From the NCBI GenBank assembly GCA_003254925.1, contig QANZ01051560.1, positions 62,001-126,000 of the forward strand: a DNA stretch of 64,000 nucleotides, read 5' to 3'. Position 1 is the stretch's first letter. Each line of letters opens with the position of its first letter. Under the pieces are notes generated by a model. It was not told the origin of the DNA, searched no databases, and worked only from the letters and a program-made list of their open reading frames with translations. This document shows, piece by piece, positions 1 through 11,847 of this stretch. The DNA comes from Chamaecrista fasciculata. Its lineage: Eukaryota > Streptophyta > Magnoliopsida > Fabales > Fabaceae. The position numbers and the translations under genes are program-made.

Positions 1-174
1 TGTGTGTGTTTGTAATATTTAAGTTTTATGTATTATAAATTGTAGAATTGTAAAAGGAAATAAAATATTAGCATTTATATATATTTTAGTATTGTAATGC
101 ATGGTATATTGACTTTTATGATTTTTTTTTATTTTTTATTTGCGATAAATAATTTTTTTTTGATAAAAAAAATA

Positions 175-1651
175 AGGTAAATTACAAAAAAACGTACATG
201 TGGTTTAGCCCGATCTCACATCACTGCTGTGTGGTTTAAAACGTCTCACTTTGAGTACCTGATATATGTGCCGTTTAGCAACTAGGGTACATGTGTTTGT
301 GTTCCGTTAATTAATAGAAAATGCTGATGTGACGCAATCTTAGCCATGGATTTCCAATATATTTTAATTGTGGATTTCTATTGCATCTTAACCGTTGGTT
401 TCTCTTGCATCTTAGTCGTTGAATTCCACTCAAAGGATAAAATCTCATTTTTGGTTTTCAAACTATGGAATAAGTTTCATTTTGGCCATAAAAGCTATTT
501 TTATTTCATTTTTGTCCTCAAACTTTCGCATTTGTTCTGTTTTGATCTCCATAATGTGATTTTATCGCAATTTTAACCGTTATTCTTAGTTCAACCACAA
601 ATTTATCTCCAATTTATAATTAAGAATGAAAATTTTTATTTTGGCCAAAGTCTTATTTTGGTCCCTCAGTTATGCTCAATGTTCCAAATCGGTCCTTCAG
701 TTATTTTTCGTTTCATATTGGTCCCTCAATTTTCCAAAACTTGGCACAGTTGGTCCCTCAAATGTTTTCCATAAAAAAAAAAGATAAAATCGATTTTTAT
801 CTCGTAAAAGTTTGAATTTTTGCATTAAGAACCTTTTTTCTCTATAATTTTTGCATTAATTGGATCAAAACGTAAGAATAAAAAATAAATCAAGATCATA
901 ATTAAATTTAAACAAAAAACACCTTCTTCTTCCCCTCTCACTCTGGTTCCTCTCTCTCTCTCTCTCTGGTTCCTCTCTCTCTCTCCCCGTCATTCATTTT
1001 CAACCTCCACCACCACAGAAGTCATCAAAAGCCTCCCCAAGCTGTCATAGGTCGGCGGACAACCACCATCGTTGTCATCTCTCTTCCTCTTTCTGTCTGT
1101 CTCCTCTCCCGTCGGACAGCAACCGCCGCCAGTTCTCATCTTCTCCTCCTTAGTGAGCGTCATTTCCCTCATTGACACAAGAAACCACTCAAAACTTTGT
1201 CGCCTTCAACCAAGTTCGATGTCCGATAGATCTATGTCGATCCAAAATGAAGATGCGATTTTCGACGAACGACTGCGGAATGATGGAATCGCACGTGGGA
1301 TTCTTAGGGATTTGGATTTTGCGCTCAAATTGGAGGAGTATTTGAAGGTGGGAGTTCGGATGATCTGGTGGGGTTGAAGCTCAGAGTAGCCATGGCTGAT
1401 TCTCTGAAGTTGACAAGAGTGAAAAATAGTTTTTGGACCAAAATGAAACTTATTCCATAGTTTGAGGACAAAAATTTAATTTTTCACTGAATCACATGCA
1501 TATTCCGTCTAAATTTTAACGAAAAAAAGTTAAAGTATTGAACGTGGCTAACATCAAAACACATAGGTACCCAAAGTGAGACATTTTAAACCACACATCA
1601 GTGATGTGAAATAGGGCCAAACCACAAGTACGTTTTTTTGTAGTTTTACCC
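175..1651. mobile_element. Non-autonomous DNA transposon with long terminal inverted repeats (copy A)
   Basis: The first ~125 bases (GGTAAATTAC, then a CTGCTGTGTGGTTTAAAAC segment) recur as a reverse complement ending at 1651. Flanking 8-mers are AAAAAATA (left) and AAAAAATT (right), an imperfect target duplication in A-rich sequence. No transposase is present. The interior has a CT-rich stretch (about 935-985) and a GC-richer, coding-like patch around 1190-1375 that I do not recognise. The left part of this copy matches the right part of the element at 3334-4906 and vice versa, so the two are family members in opposite orientation. The superfamily is uncertain: an 8-base duplication fits hAT, while the TIR style resembles Mutator-like elements. 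Confidence 0.75.
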
Positions 1652-1904
1652 AAAAAATTATTTTTAAATTTCTGCAAATCTAATAACAATAAAAAACAAT
1701 TATATTCATTCTTAAATCTAAATATATAAGATGATGAGAAATATAATATCATATTTATATCTTACCTATAATGAATCATCCCTAATTTGGATGGGAAACA
1801 CTACTCTAGAGTTTAGAATATTTTTCCACAGTTAGACACTTTTTCTCTAAAACAAAAACTGAAAAAATTGCGGACATGAACAATTTATTTTCTTATATAT
1901 TTTT

Positions 1905-2242
1905 GGTTAAAATGAAAATTTAGTTCTATATCTTTTGTTGATTTTCTAATTTGCTCCTGTAAAATTTTTTTTTTCATTTTTTGTCCTATATATTTACAAA
2001 AAATCCTAATTTGGTCTCATATCTTTTTTTGTCTAATTTCTTATGGTCAAGTTGAAGAAATGATCTTATATCTTTGTAAAATTATCAATTGTTAGTTGAT
2101 TATTTTGTAAAGATATGAGATCACTTCTGCACCTGATACAAAGATATAGGACCAATTTTTCGGACCAAATTTACAAAAAAAAAATTACGAGACCAAATTA
2201 AAAACTGACCCAAATATACGAGACTAAATTTATATTTTAACC
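1905..2242. mobile_element. MITE, 338 bp, inverted repeats GGTTAAAATNNAAATTTAG
   Basis: The left end GGTTAAAATGAAAATTTAG is mirrored at the right end by CTAAATTTATATTTTAACC. The interior repeats the phrase 'tggtctcatatcttt' on both strands. It belongs to the same broad group as the MITEs at 19137, 23605 and 62464. It has no coding capacity, and the target duplication is not clear in the AT-rich flanks. Confidence 0.65.
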
Positions 2243-3333
2243 TATATTATTTACCGTTGCTTTTAGATACTGTTCATGAAATGTGAAAATAAATCAAGGC
2301 CCAAGGCGTGTTATGTGGGTAAGGCCTGTAGCTGTGTACCACGTCTACACTGTTTTAACTTTAAACTTTAATTTTAACTTTTTACTTTTTTTTTAAAAGT
2401 CATCTGCGCCTTATAATTTATAGTTTTTTAAATTTTTTTTGTGGGCTATAGTTTTTAAATTTTGTCCTCCAGAAAAGGTATGCTGAATATTAAATTTTAT
2501 TTTCAAGCAAAATCTCATTTTAGTCTTTAAATTATAAGATAAATTTTATTCTTATTTTTAAACATTTGTTTGTTCTAGTAGTCTTCAAACTGTTTAAAAC
2601 TATTATTAGTTTTAAATATAACTGTTAAATTATTATTGTTAATTAACAACTGTAGTTGGTTGATTTGGCATAGTACTTAAATGTTTTTGTATCGAATGAT
2701 AAATGTAAAAAGTAATGTTGTCAGATGCAGGCTAGATCAGACGATTTAATCGGTTCAACCTTTAATTTGGTCAAAGTGAATGACTTGGTTTGACCATGAA
2801 AATTGTTTGGTCAATTGGATTAGAAATAACTGGCCGATAAAATTGCTAAACCTTGGTTAGACTGGTGAACAACTATTGAATCATATAATTCAATTAAAAT
2901 ATTAAAATTTTATTTCGACTTCCTTACATATTAATATTTTTTCAATTTAGTTTCTAAAATAATTTCTCAATTTAATCCCTAAAAGGTTTTTTTTTCTTTA
3001 TCTAGTGCCTCAAAAATTTTTTTATTATCAATTTTAACCCTTCTATATAAATTATTATATTGTAACATTAATTATTTGTGATAAATTATCAATTTATAAT
3101 TATATATTATAATTATAATTATATAATATTTATATTTTATATATTATTTATATTTAAATTAATTAATAATTATTATTTATTACATCATCTAATTCAATTA
3201 TTATTTCGACTGATTAAACCAATCAAATCGCAAATTAAACACCTTACCTTTCTGATTCAATTATTATTTCGACTGAATATGGTCATACCGGGTCAAAAGT
3301 TAGAACAATCAATTAATTAAGTTTATAAATTTT
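2243..3333. other. AT-rich intergenic stretch, no gene seen
   Basis: This stretch is strongly AT-rich with degenerate TAATTATA runs near 3080-3180. No coding region, RNA gene or convincing element end is visible. Confidence 0.6.
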
Positions 3334-3924
3334 GGGTAAAATACAAAAACGTATCTGTGGTTTGGCCCGATTTCACATTACTGCTGTGTGGTTTAAAACG
3401 TCTCACTTTGGGTACTTGTGTGTTTTGACATTACCCACGTTAAGTACTTGAACTTTTTTTCGTTAGAATTTAGACAGAATATGCTTGTGACTCAGTGAAA
3501 AATCAAATTTTGGTCCACGAACTATGCAATAAGTTTCATTTTGGTCCTAAAATAATTTTTTAAGGTCCTTTTCTTTTTATAAAGGATCAAAATGTAAGAA
3601 AAAAACAAAAATTGAAACTTTAATTGAATTTTCCCAAAAACATAAATTTCTCTTCATCCTCCCACGTCTTTTGTCTTCTTCTTCACTCTTCCACCATTCC
3701 ACCATTCACTCAAGCTCTCTCTCCTCTGTTGTCCTCTTCCTCATCCTCACTCTCTCTCTCCTCTGTTGTCCTCTTCCTCATCCTCACTCTCTCTCTCCTC
3801 TACCACCCTCTTCCTCTTCCTCATCCTCACTCTCTCTCTCTCCTCCGCCATCAAGATCGTCGCGGTTTTCGTCTACATCATCATCGTTTGCCGCCATTGT
3901 CTGCATCATCATTGTTTGCAGCCG

Positions 3925-3979
<55 letters not shown>
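3925..3979. repeat. (TA)n(TG)n microsatellite
   Basis: A TA run leads directly into about 20 TG units inside transposon copy B. Confidence 0.95.
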
Positions 3980-3980
<1 letters not shown>

Positions 3981-4148
3981 AATGTATGTGATTTGGGGTT
4001 TGTTGAGTAAAATTTGATGATGAGGAGAGTAGAATTCTGATTATTTCTGATTTGATTTGATGAGTAGAATTTGAAATTTATATGAGAAGTGAGGGGTTGT
4101 TGAGTTTATGGGAAGAAGATGATGATGAAGAGAGTGTTTGACTAGGTC

Positions 4149-4238
4149 TTAGGGGTTAGGGTTTTAGGGTTTAGGATTTTAGAGTTTAGGGTTTAGGATT
4201 TTAGAGTTTTAGGGTTTTGGGTTAAGGTTTAGGGTTTT
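4149..4238. repeat. Degenerate telomere-like TTTAGGG repeats
   Basis: Several TTTAGGG / TTAGGGTTT units, mixed with variants such as TTTAGGATTTTAGAG, lie inside transposon copy B. TTTAGGG is the plant telomere unit. The variants and location suggest an interstitial low-complexity tract and not a chromosome end. Confidence 0.7.
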
Positions 4239-5133
4239 AAATATTTTGTTTTATTTCAATTTAGTCCTTGCGTATCAATTTAGTCCCTGAAAGATTCTTG
4301 GATTAAGGACTAAATTGGAATGTTTTGAAGGGTTTTAGGACACTTCACAATTTTATTTTGTTGATTTGGGACTAAATGAATGAAAATAATGAAAAAGAGG
4401 GGAAGTTGAGAATAATGAGATAAGAATGGGCCAAGGATAAAATTATATTTTGGAGATCAATTATAATTGGAGATAAATTTGTAGTTGAACTAAGAATAAC
4501 GGTTAAAATTGCGATAAAATCACATTTTGGAGATCAAAATAGAAAAAATGTGAAAGTTTAAGGACAAAAAAGAAATAAAAAATAGTTTTTATGGCCAAAA
4601 TGAAACTTATTCCATAGTTTGAAAACCAAAAATGACATTTCAACCTTTGAGTGGAAATCGACGACTAAGATGCAAGAGAAACCAACGGTTAAGATGCAAT
4701 AGAAATCGACGGCTAAGATACATTGAAAATCGATGGCTAAGATTGTGCCACGTCATCATTTTCTATTAAAATTAACGGAACAAAAACACATGTACCCTAG
4801 TTGCTGAACGACACATATCTCAGGTACTCAAAGTGAGATGTTTTGAACCACACAGCAGTGGTGTGAAGTCGGGCCAAACCACAGGTACGTTTTTTGTATT
4901 TTACCCTAAATTTTTATAGGTCGTATGTGAAAAATTTTGTAGGAATTTTTTTTAGTTGAACAATCAATTTTTAAAAGATCAAAAAGTGAAAAATCATGAA
5001 CTAATATAAGACTTTTAAAAAATATCAATTGATATTTGTCCAATTACTTCAATCATGTTTGTCCAATTACTCCAAACTATTTTTCATTTAGCCAAAATTG
5101 ATAATAATTGATTCCTTTGCAGTATTTTGTATG

Positions 5134-5320
5134 TGTTGAATTTCTATAATTCTGAATGGATTGAATTGAACTTATTTGAATTAGTTTGAATAGATTGGTT
5201 GTATTACAATGGGATTTGCATACATATTTAAAAATCTCAACTTCACCTACCACATTTAATGTTTTAACTAACACATATAGAACAACTAACTCTAATAAAT
5301 AAAACCCTAATTTCTAACAC
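5134..5320 (-). repeat. 3' LTR (187 bp)
   Basis: The intact LTR copy: on the plus strand it starts TGTTGAATTTC and ends TTTCTAACA. The polypurine tract lies immediately outside at 5321-5335. It aligns over both halves with the broken partner LTR. Confidence 0.75.
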
Positions 5321-6312
5321 TCCCCCACAAGTTGGAGCATAGATTCTAATCATGCCCAACTTGTTACAAAGATATTCCAATAACATAAAAAATCTCGCAC
5401 ATCATAAAATTGTGGAAAGAACATTAAGAAAAACACCCGTGAACAAACTTCTTGCAACTACCCCTGTCCATATATCTCAAATAGTCATCATGTGAACAAC
5501 TCAAAGGGAATCACCACTTAACTTGTTGAGAGAAGGAAAAATAATCATGTGGTTAAAATCACACGGGGGAGAAGAAGTTGGAATGAAAATACAGTTATGA
5601 GCCCATGGTTGAAGTCACAGGGAGAGAAGGCTGGAATGAGAACACAGTTTTGTACTTGATTCAATCAAAGCTTGAGTGATGAGCACGAAAATGAAGAGAT
5701 TGAGTTGTTGGTCTGGCTTAGTGAATTGAATAAATGAAAGAATACAAACAAGAAGAAATGCCAACGAAAAGGGGAAGGATAGCAACACAATGAGGAAAAC
5801 ACTAAGTTAATGATATAAAGGAATGTAGAGAGGAGGTCGCAGTATCAAACGGCAAAACAACCACCACCAAACGCCTAGACGAGGACCAACGATCCTAAAA
5901 CAGCGACAACGATGTTGTTCTGTCATCAAGAAAGTGGCGCATGGACCTCACGTGCTTGAGAAGCTGAAATACTAAGGAGGTTCGTGATGCTCACGCGCAG
6001 CTCTGTTGGCCACTGAACTCCGTGGAATGACCGGTCGACACTCTTTGATCCTATCCATGTCGGCGATGAATGTCACAGACCACCAAAATTAATAGGTCCT
6101 AAAACGTGCAGTGGTAGATTAGTTTTGAAGGAGAAACACATAATGAGAATGAAAGCTACACTGGACCATAAACAGGGACACCAAGAAGGAGAGGACTATT
6201 TTGTATTTGGCTATAATACCATGTTGAATTTCCATTTTCTGAATTGATTGAATTGAACTGATTTGAATTAGTTTGAATAGATTGGTTGCATTATAATGGG
6301 ATTTACATACAT

Positions 6313-9186
6313 ATGTACATATGGGATTTACAGACAAAGTTTGATTACTTTACAATTAATTTTGGAAGGTTCTACATAAAGTCATAGTCCTAGGTATATA
6401 TAGATGTAGATGTAGCCCATATGCTTCAAAATTTAGACCTCATGAGAGGTGCGCCTCCCTGTAGTGTAAAAGATTGATGGTGTCTAAGTTTGATTACTTT
6501 GAAGAGTGGATTTCATTGGTCATACTAGTGATCACTTCGTTTCTTACTGAACACAGTGATAGAATCTTTAATGGGTTTGTCCTGGTGATTGTGGTTTTGT
6601 ACTTTGATTTGGAATTGACATATTAAACTTGACATCATATTGCTTCTCAACTGTCCATAGATTAATTTAATTATGCATTGAAATTGCCTCAGGTTGATTG
6701 ATTTATGTATAAATTATGTAGATGTAGATGTAGCCCATATGCTTAAAAAAAATTGAATACATCATCAATACTTTCTTTCTTTTCGCATAATCCACTAATC
6801 AGTTGATGCTGGCTCATGATATTTACATATATTCATAATTGTCTTGGTGGGTTTCTTTAAGGATTTGTAGTTGTCTTAGTGGTTAAAGAATACTTGAGTG
6901 TATCTTACCTTTCGTTGCTTGTGCCTTTCTTCAAGATACATGCACTTGTGGAGTATGAGTCACGCACTTGTGGTGTATGAGTCTTCAGTTTCCAAATTGA
7001 TAAATAGATCCATGAGCTTTTCAATTTGATCTCTTCTTGTTTTTTGTATCTGAACCCATTTCCACACAATCTACAATAAACATACCATTAGATCCTGAAA
7101 GTTACACAGGTTCACAATTTATTTCCTGAATTGAAAGTCGTGCAGTCAATACAATTTAATCCATTTTTAGGGACTAATTTGCAAAGGTAAAAGGATTTAA
7201 ATGTATTGACTATACAACTTTCAAGGGCTAAAAGAGTAAGCTGGACTTTCAGGGACTAAGTTGGTAATTCCTATATATTTTAAGGACTTAATTTATATGT
7301 TTACTCTTTCTTTTTTGTACTTCTGTATAATGGATGGATGTACTTGAAGTTGAGGCTTACCTGTTTGTGAAAATGCCTGAATCAGTATCATAGTTCTGTT
7401 CTCTGCTTTTGATGTTTTACTCTAAATAAAAGGTAAATAGAAGAAGAAAAAGTTGTTAATATACTGAGTCATTTTGTTTTATCGTTGTTCAAATCCTTCA
7501 ATATATATATATATATATAATTACATAGTGAGAGAATAATCTGAGTTATTAAATTTTCTGAGATGATCATATGAATTACTATCACATTTTCTCCATACAC
7601 AAGAGTAAAACATGATTCATGCTTTTAAGTCCCATTTAATCTATGTCTAGTCATATTCTGATGCTGATAGGACTTTGTGAGAGAATGTCGCTTCACTTCA
7701 AAAGCTTGCTTATGAAGTTGAAAGGATCAAATTTAAATGCTATAATATATTCAATAGCTTGTGTTTTTTTCTTTTATATGAGCAAAAAGTGGTGGATGAT
7801 TTATTAAAAAGGATGTACATCTGATGAATATGAAGCTTTAAAAGCATTTAATTCGGAAATCTCTTTCTAATATTTGTAGTTTTCCATATTTTAATATTTT
7901 GATTCATGTAGTAGAGTAAGGCTTGTTCTATTAAGACATTTGTTTAACATTACAATTTATTTTTAGGAAAAAAATGAAAAGAAGCTTGCTGAACAACAAT
8001 CTCAACCATCATATACTCCTATAGTTTTATCAAATGATGCACTTGGTCAAGTTCTTGGAAAAAAATATTCTGGAAGAGTGCGTGGTTTGGGAACGGGGCC
8101 ATGTCCCTCAAAAGTTTTTCGTTTCCACAACTCAAGTTTTAGTACTAGTGAAACTTCAAATAATGCTTATATGAGATCTGAGTTAGTTTCAATGCAACAA
8201 AAGCTTGAAATATTGGAAGCTGAGAGAGCTCTTGAGCAAACTGAGAGAGCTCGTGAGCAAGTTGAGAGAGAAGCTGAGAAAGCTCGTGAGCAAGTTGAGA
8301 GAGCTCGTGAGCAAGCTCGAACAGATGGCATACTTAAGTATTTAGTTGAGCATATGGGACTTAAGATTCCTTCTTCGCTTCTTGGTGTAAGTATTTATCT
8401 TTTCAATGATTGATATGCTATAGTAATTTCTTATTCATATATATATATATATGTGTGTGTATATTCTTACAATTTTTCAAATTTTTTTCCAGCCACCTGA
8501 TGTAGGCAGTACAGACGAAGCATCACCAAGAGAAAATAGACCATCATCTGGAGCTAGTCATGACCCGTCTCCACTATAAACATATAATATTTTGAAATCA
8601 CTTTGATATTTAATTGTTAGAATTATGCATATCCATTTGATAAATATATGCCATATATATGTTATGACTTTTGTAATGTTTTAATTTTAATGACATAAAT
8701 TTGGTATTTTATGAAACTTTCAAGATTGTTGTCAATTTATCTTTTGTAATGTTGATTTTAATTTAAAATTAATTTTAGGTTAATTTTAATTTTAATTTTA
8801 TTGGAATTTATAAAAAAAAAAGATGAAGAATATTTCTAGCGACGGTTATAACACGGTTATAGCACGGTTATAGCCGTCGCTGGATAAGATTTAGAAGAGC
8901 AAAATTTCGTTCTGTTTAGCGATGGTTATAAGCGTCGTTATTTAGCGACGGTTATTTAGCAAGATATCATTTAGAAGAGTGAATTTTGGTTTTGTTTAGC
9001 AAGACAACCATCATCTAAGAGTTGTCTAGCGACGGTTGTCCCTACGATTGTGAAAACCGTCGCTAAAAGCCTCCCGACGCTGCGTTTAACGACGATTTTG
9101 GCAACCGTCGCAAGAATGTTGCCGACGGTTTAAACCGTCGCTAAACCCAGCGCAAAACCGTCGCTAAATGCCGATTTTTTTGTAGT
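6313..9186 (+). mobile_element. Decayed CACTA (En/Spm) transposon inside an LTR
   Basis: The right terminus (9172-9186) reads GATTTTTTTGTAGTA, close to the reverse of the CACTA end CACTACAAAAAAATC, with the last base changed. From about 8838 to 9180 the motif GCGACGGTT / AACCGTCGC recurs many times on both strands, as expected for subterminal transposase-binding repeats. A Transposase_24-like coding end lies at 7967-8579. The left terminus cannot be recognised, so it is probably truncated. The LTR sequence resumes exactly after the right end. Confidence 0.7.
7967..8579 (+). pseudogene. C-terminal remnant of Ptta/En/Spm (Transposase_24-like) protein, two exons
   Basis: Exon one follows a splice acceptor at 7966 and ends at 8386 before GTAAGT. 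Exon two runs from 8493 to a TAA at 8577-8579, and the phase is preserved. The protein contains GRVRGLGTGPCPSK, a signature of plant En/Spm transposase C-termini, followed by a charged Glu/Arg/Ala heptad-like repeat (repeated RAREQ and ERE units), probably a coiled coil, and a Pro/Ser-rich tail. The N-terminal and catalytic parts are not found upstream, so this is a fragment and not a working gene. The family link rests on recognising the motif; it was not searched. Confidence 0.7.
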
Positions 9187-9551
9187 ACATATTTAAATAC
9201 CCCAACTTCACCTACCACATTTAATGTTCTAACTAAAAGACACTTAACTACTAACTATAATAAATAAAACCCTGATTTCTAACGATATGTTTATTATTAT
9301 ATGAATATTTTTTTATTTTTTATTATAAAAATTTATACTTTTATGACTAAATTATCCATTAAAATATTTAACTAATTTTTATAATCATTTATAATATAGA
9401 ATTTATTTTATAAGGCAACTCCAATTTTATATTTTTTAGGGAATTTTTTTAAGAATTTTATAACTTACTTACTCATTATCATTAAATCATATGGACTAAC
9501 CAAGTTAAGTGATTTGCCACATCACTTATTGCATGGACTAACCCACTTAAC

Positions 9552-9765
9552 TTATTTTTTTGGTTAAAAAAAATTTGGTGAATTGGGTACAAGGAGATCA
9601 TCAACGCTAGGGCATTCCTCGAGGCTCTATAACTATTTAGTAGAGGTATTTATAGATTGTCCACTAACAAGACCCTCATATCGACAGCAAAAATAAAATT
9701 CACGACCTTATAAATTATAAGTCAACTCTTTAGCAAATGAAATACACTTGACTATTGATAACATT
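9552..9765 (-). mobile_element. SINE-like element, reverse orientation
   Basis: On the minus strand it aligns with the SINE at 15419-15615: a box-B-like segment (GGTCGTGAATTTTAT), then the GCTGTCGATATGAGGGTCTT phrase, the CCTCTACTAA region, and an A-rich 3' end near 9552. The ends are approximate and I found no target duplication. Confidence 0.5.
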
Positions 9766-10378
9766 TCTTCTTAAATTTTTCTGAAAAAACCTGAAAAAAT
9801 GAAATTTATCAATAACTCGTAACATTAAGCATCTATAGTCAATATATATAAGAGGGCACCAGGACATTTTGAGAATCATAGTCATTTAATAATTAGAAGA
9901 AAACATATTTGCATAATGGCAATGAGCTGCGTAATTACTTGCTCAATTTTGCAGTATTTGGATTTGAATTTGCTCAAACTATATATATATATATATTGGT
10001 TCGCACCCTATCTAAATCCGAAAAACTATATGGTTTCTAATAGTCGCATTCGAATCTGTATGATATTTGAAACATTCAAAACACTCAAAATATTCAAAAA
10101 AAATAAATATTAGATATTGGATATTTGCACCCAATTTCCGACATTCATTATCCAATGTCATATACTAAAATAAAAATGTTTATATATTTTTAATAAATTT
10201 AGCTATAATAATTCATGATAAATTAATAATACATCTATAATATAACAATTTACATTATAATATATTAAATATATTATATATTAGATATCGGATAGTGAAT
10301 TTCTTATCCACTCATTAATATTGGATGAATATAGAGTTTTCGATGGTGATATCTGTACTCATCTAATACCTGACAGTA

Positions 10379-10560
10379 GGGGTGTTTAGCGATTCCGGCA
10401 ACCTGTCAACCCGTCAAAACCAACTCAACCCGCAGGTTTAATTTGGGTTGACGGGTTGGTTTGGTTTTAAAATTCCTAACCCGCAGTAATTTGGGTTGGG
10501 TTGCGGGTTTTAGAATTTTGAGCCCACTCAACCCAACCCAACCCGCTAGCCCATCATTTA
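10379..10560. repeat. GGGTTG/CAACCC-rich repeat fragment
   Basis: It starts TAGGGGTGTT, a common hAT-type terminus, followed by inverted GGGTTG and CAACCC clusters. Similar GGGTTGGTTTGGGTTG text recurs near 29250. The far end is not seen. Confidence 0.35.
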
Positions 10561-11847
10561 TATATTTTTTATTTTAATATATACATAAATAAATAATAAT
10601 TAATATAATACAAATAATTTTTGAATTGTCTTTTCCCTTTAGTTTTAACATAGCGTAAAGTGATTTCTCATTCAATTAATCTTTTTTTTGTCAATCATTC
10701 AATTAATTAATTTAATCTCTTTAATTTTTAATTTTATCAATTTCACTTTTTTTATAACAGTAGAATTAGGATTTTTACAATTTTACTTGCTAACTTCTAT
10801 TGCTTTCGTGATTATTTCTATCTTCCTCTACTACTAAGTTCAATTTCTTTATGAGTGTATATATAGTTTTCAATCATATTATATTATTATTGACTTATAA
10901 TAATAAGAAATCAATTTCATCAAAATTCAATAAAAATAATGGAAAGATTTAAAAAAATTGTAAAATCAAGTATTTTTTTTATTAAAAAAAGATGTTTGCA
11001 AATTGGAATGGGTCGCAAACCTACTATTTTTTTGTTTGATTTGGTTTGGACAAAAATATTTTTATCTGAATCGACACCCGATATTTGATATCTATGGATA
11101 TCATATATTTTTTTGGACGAAGATCCTAATATACTCGGACAAAAAGGATATTCATTGGACTCCTTTACAACTACATCTTGCCAGTATGAACAAACTAAGG
11201 CCAAAAATTCAAAGAAACAAAAATAGGTAAACTTACCTTTTCTCATAGAAATAAAATTATTTATGTTGTTGTCATAAAGTTGTTCTAATTATAAACTTAA
11301 TATATATATATATTTTTACATTAATTAATTATACAAAAAGGTATTTTTAATTGCTAACCATATAATCTTCAATAAATTATAAAAGTAGTATGAAGAGTGA
11401 GAATTCAAGCTCTTTATATAATCATTAAAAGGACTTGGTTTTTTATACTCACTTAAAATTAAAAAAAATTAAATTTTAAGGAACTCTAATTCTCTAATGA
11501 GTTACTTTTGAAATATCAAAAAACAAAAAGACTTGGTTTTTTATACTNTGTTATGGTCACCTGTACTCTAAATAATGGCTAATTCTTGATCAACTGAGTG
11601 TAAAGCTCTCATAAAAAAAGAGTTTCTATACCAAGACTAGAATACAAGACCCTACATATGAGAATCAGAGAATCACAATATTTATCACTCCAACTAATCA
11701 CTTCTTAGTATACGCTATTTTAATCTGTCATTACTCATTATACTGTAAACTTGTAGTCATTTCAAATCTCACAATTATATCAGTTATAAGGTGACAATGG
11801 ACAACAACAAGATGTTAGAAATCCTTGTTATGGCATTTCACAACCTT

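Larger units (their letters stand above)
3334..4906. mobile_element. Non-autonomous DNA transposon with long terminal inverted repeats (copy B)
   Basis: It begins GGGTAAAATAC and ends GTATTTTACCC, with inverted arms well over 100 bases long. A perfect 8-base direct repeat, TAAATTTT, lies outside each end (3326-3333 and 4907-4914), which fixes the boundaries. The interior carries CT-rich tracts (3650-3860), a TA/TG microsatellite (3925-3979) and telomere-like repeats (4149-4238). There is no transposase. Open frames in the CT/TG tracts are low-complexity artefacts. It is the inverted relative of the element at 175-1651. Confidence 0.8.
5134..9284 (-). mobile_element. Small non-autonomous LTR retrotransposon, 5' LTR split by a CACTA element
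   Basis: Read on the minus strand. The 3' LTR is 5134-5320, preceded by a purine tract (GTGGGGGAG) right before its TGTTAGAAAT start. The 5' LTR starts near 9284 and ends at 6222, followed at 6221 by TGGTATTATAGCC, a decayed initiator-tRNA-Met primer site (consensus TGGTATCAGAGCC). The 5' LTR is broken: its two parts lie at about 6222-6312 and 9187-9284. The flanking 5-mers GTATG (5129-5133) and ATATG (9285-9289) differ by one base. The internal region, about 900 bp, has no gag or pol frame, so the element depended on proteins made elsewhere. Confidence 0.75.
9290..11847. other. Intergenic AT-rich region with repeat fragments, no gene
   Basis: It holds a SINE-like copy (about 9552-9765), a short hAT-like fragment rich in CAACCC/GGGTTG (about 10379-10560) and AT-rich sequence. 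The frames near 11000-11250 overlap on both strands and match nothing recognisable. One N lies at 11548. Confidence 0.6.

Noticed and set aside
3624..4017. Three overlapping open frames with Ser/Leu and Cys/Val runs
   Set aside because: They are translations of CT and TG microsatellites in all frames, inside a transposon; no codon structure.
4149..4238. A true chromosome end
   Set aside because: The repeats are few and degenerate and lie inside a transposon with target duplications on both sides.
8825..9186. Spaced GCGACGGTT repeats as a CRISPR-like array
   Set aside because: Spacing is irregular, motifs are on both strands and they end at a CACTA terminus; this is a plant nuclear sequence.
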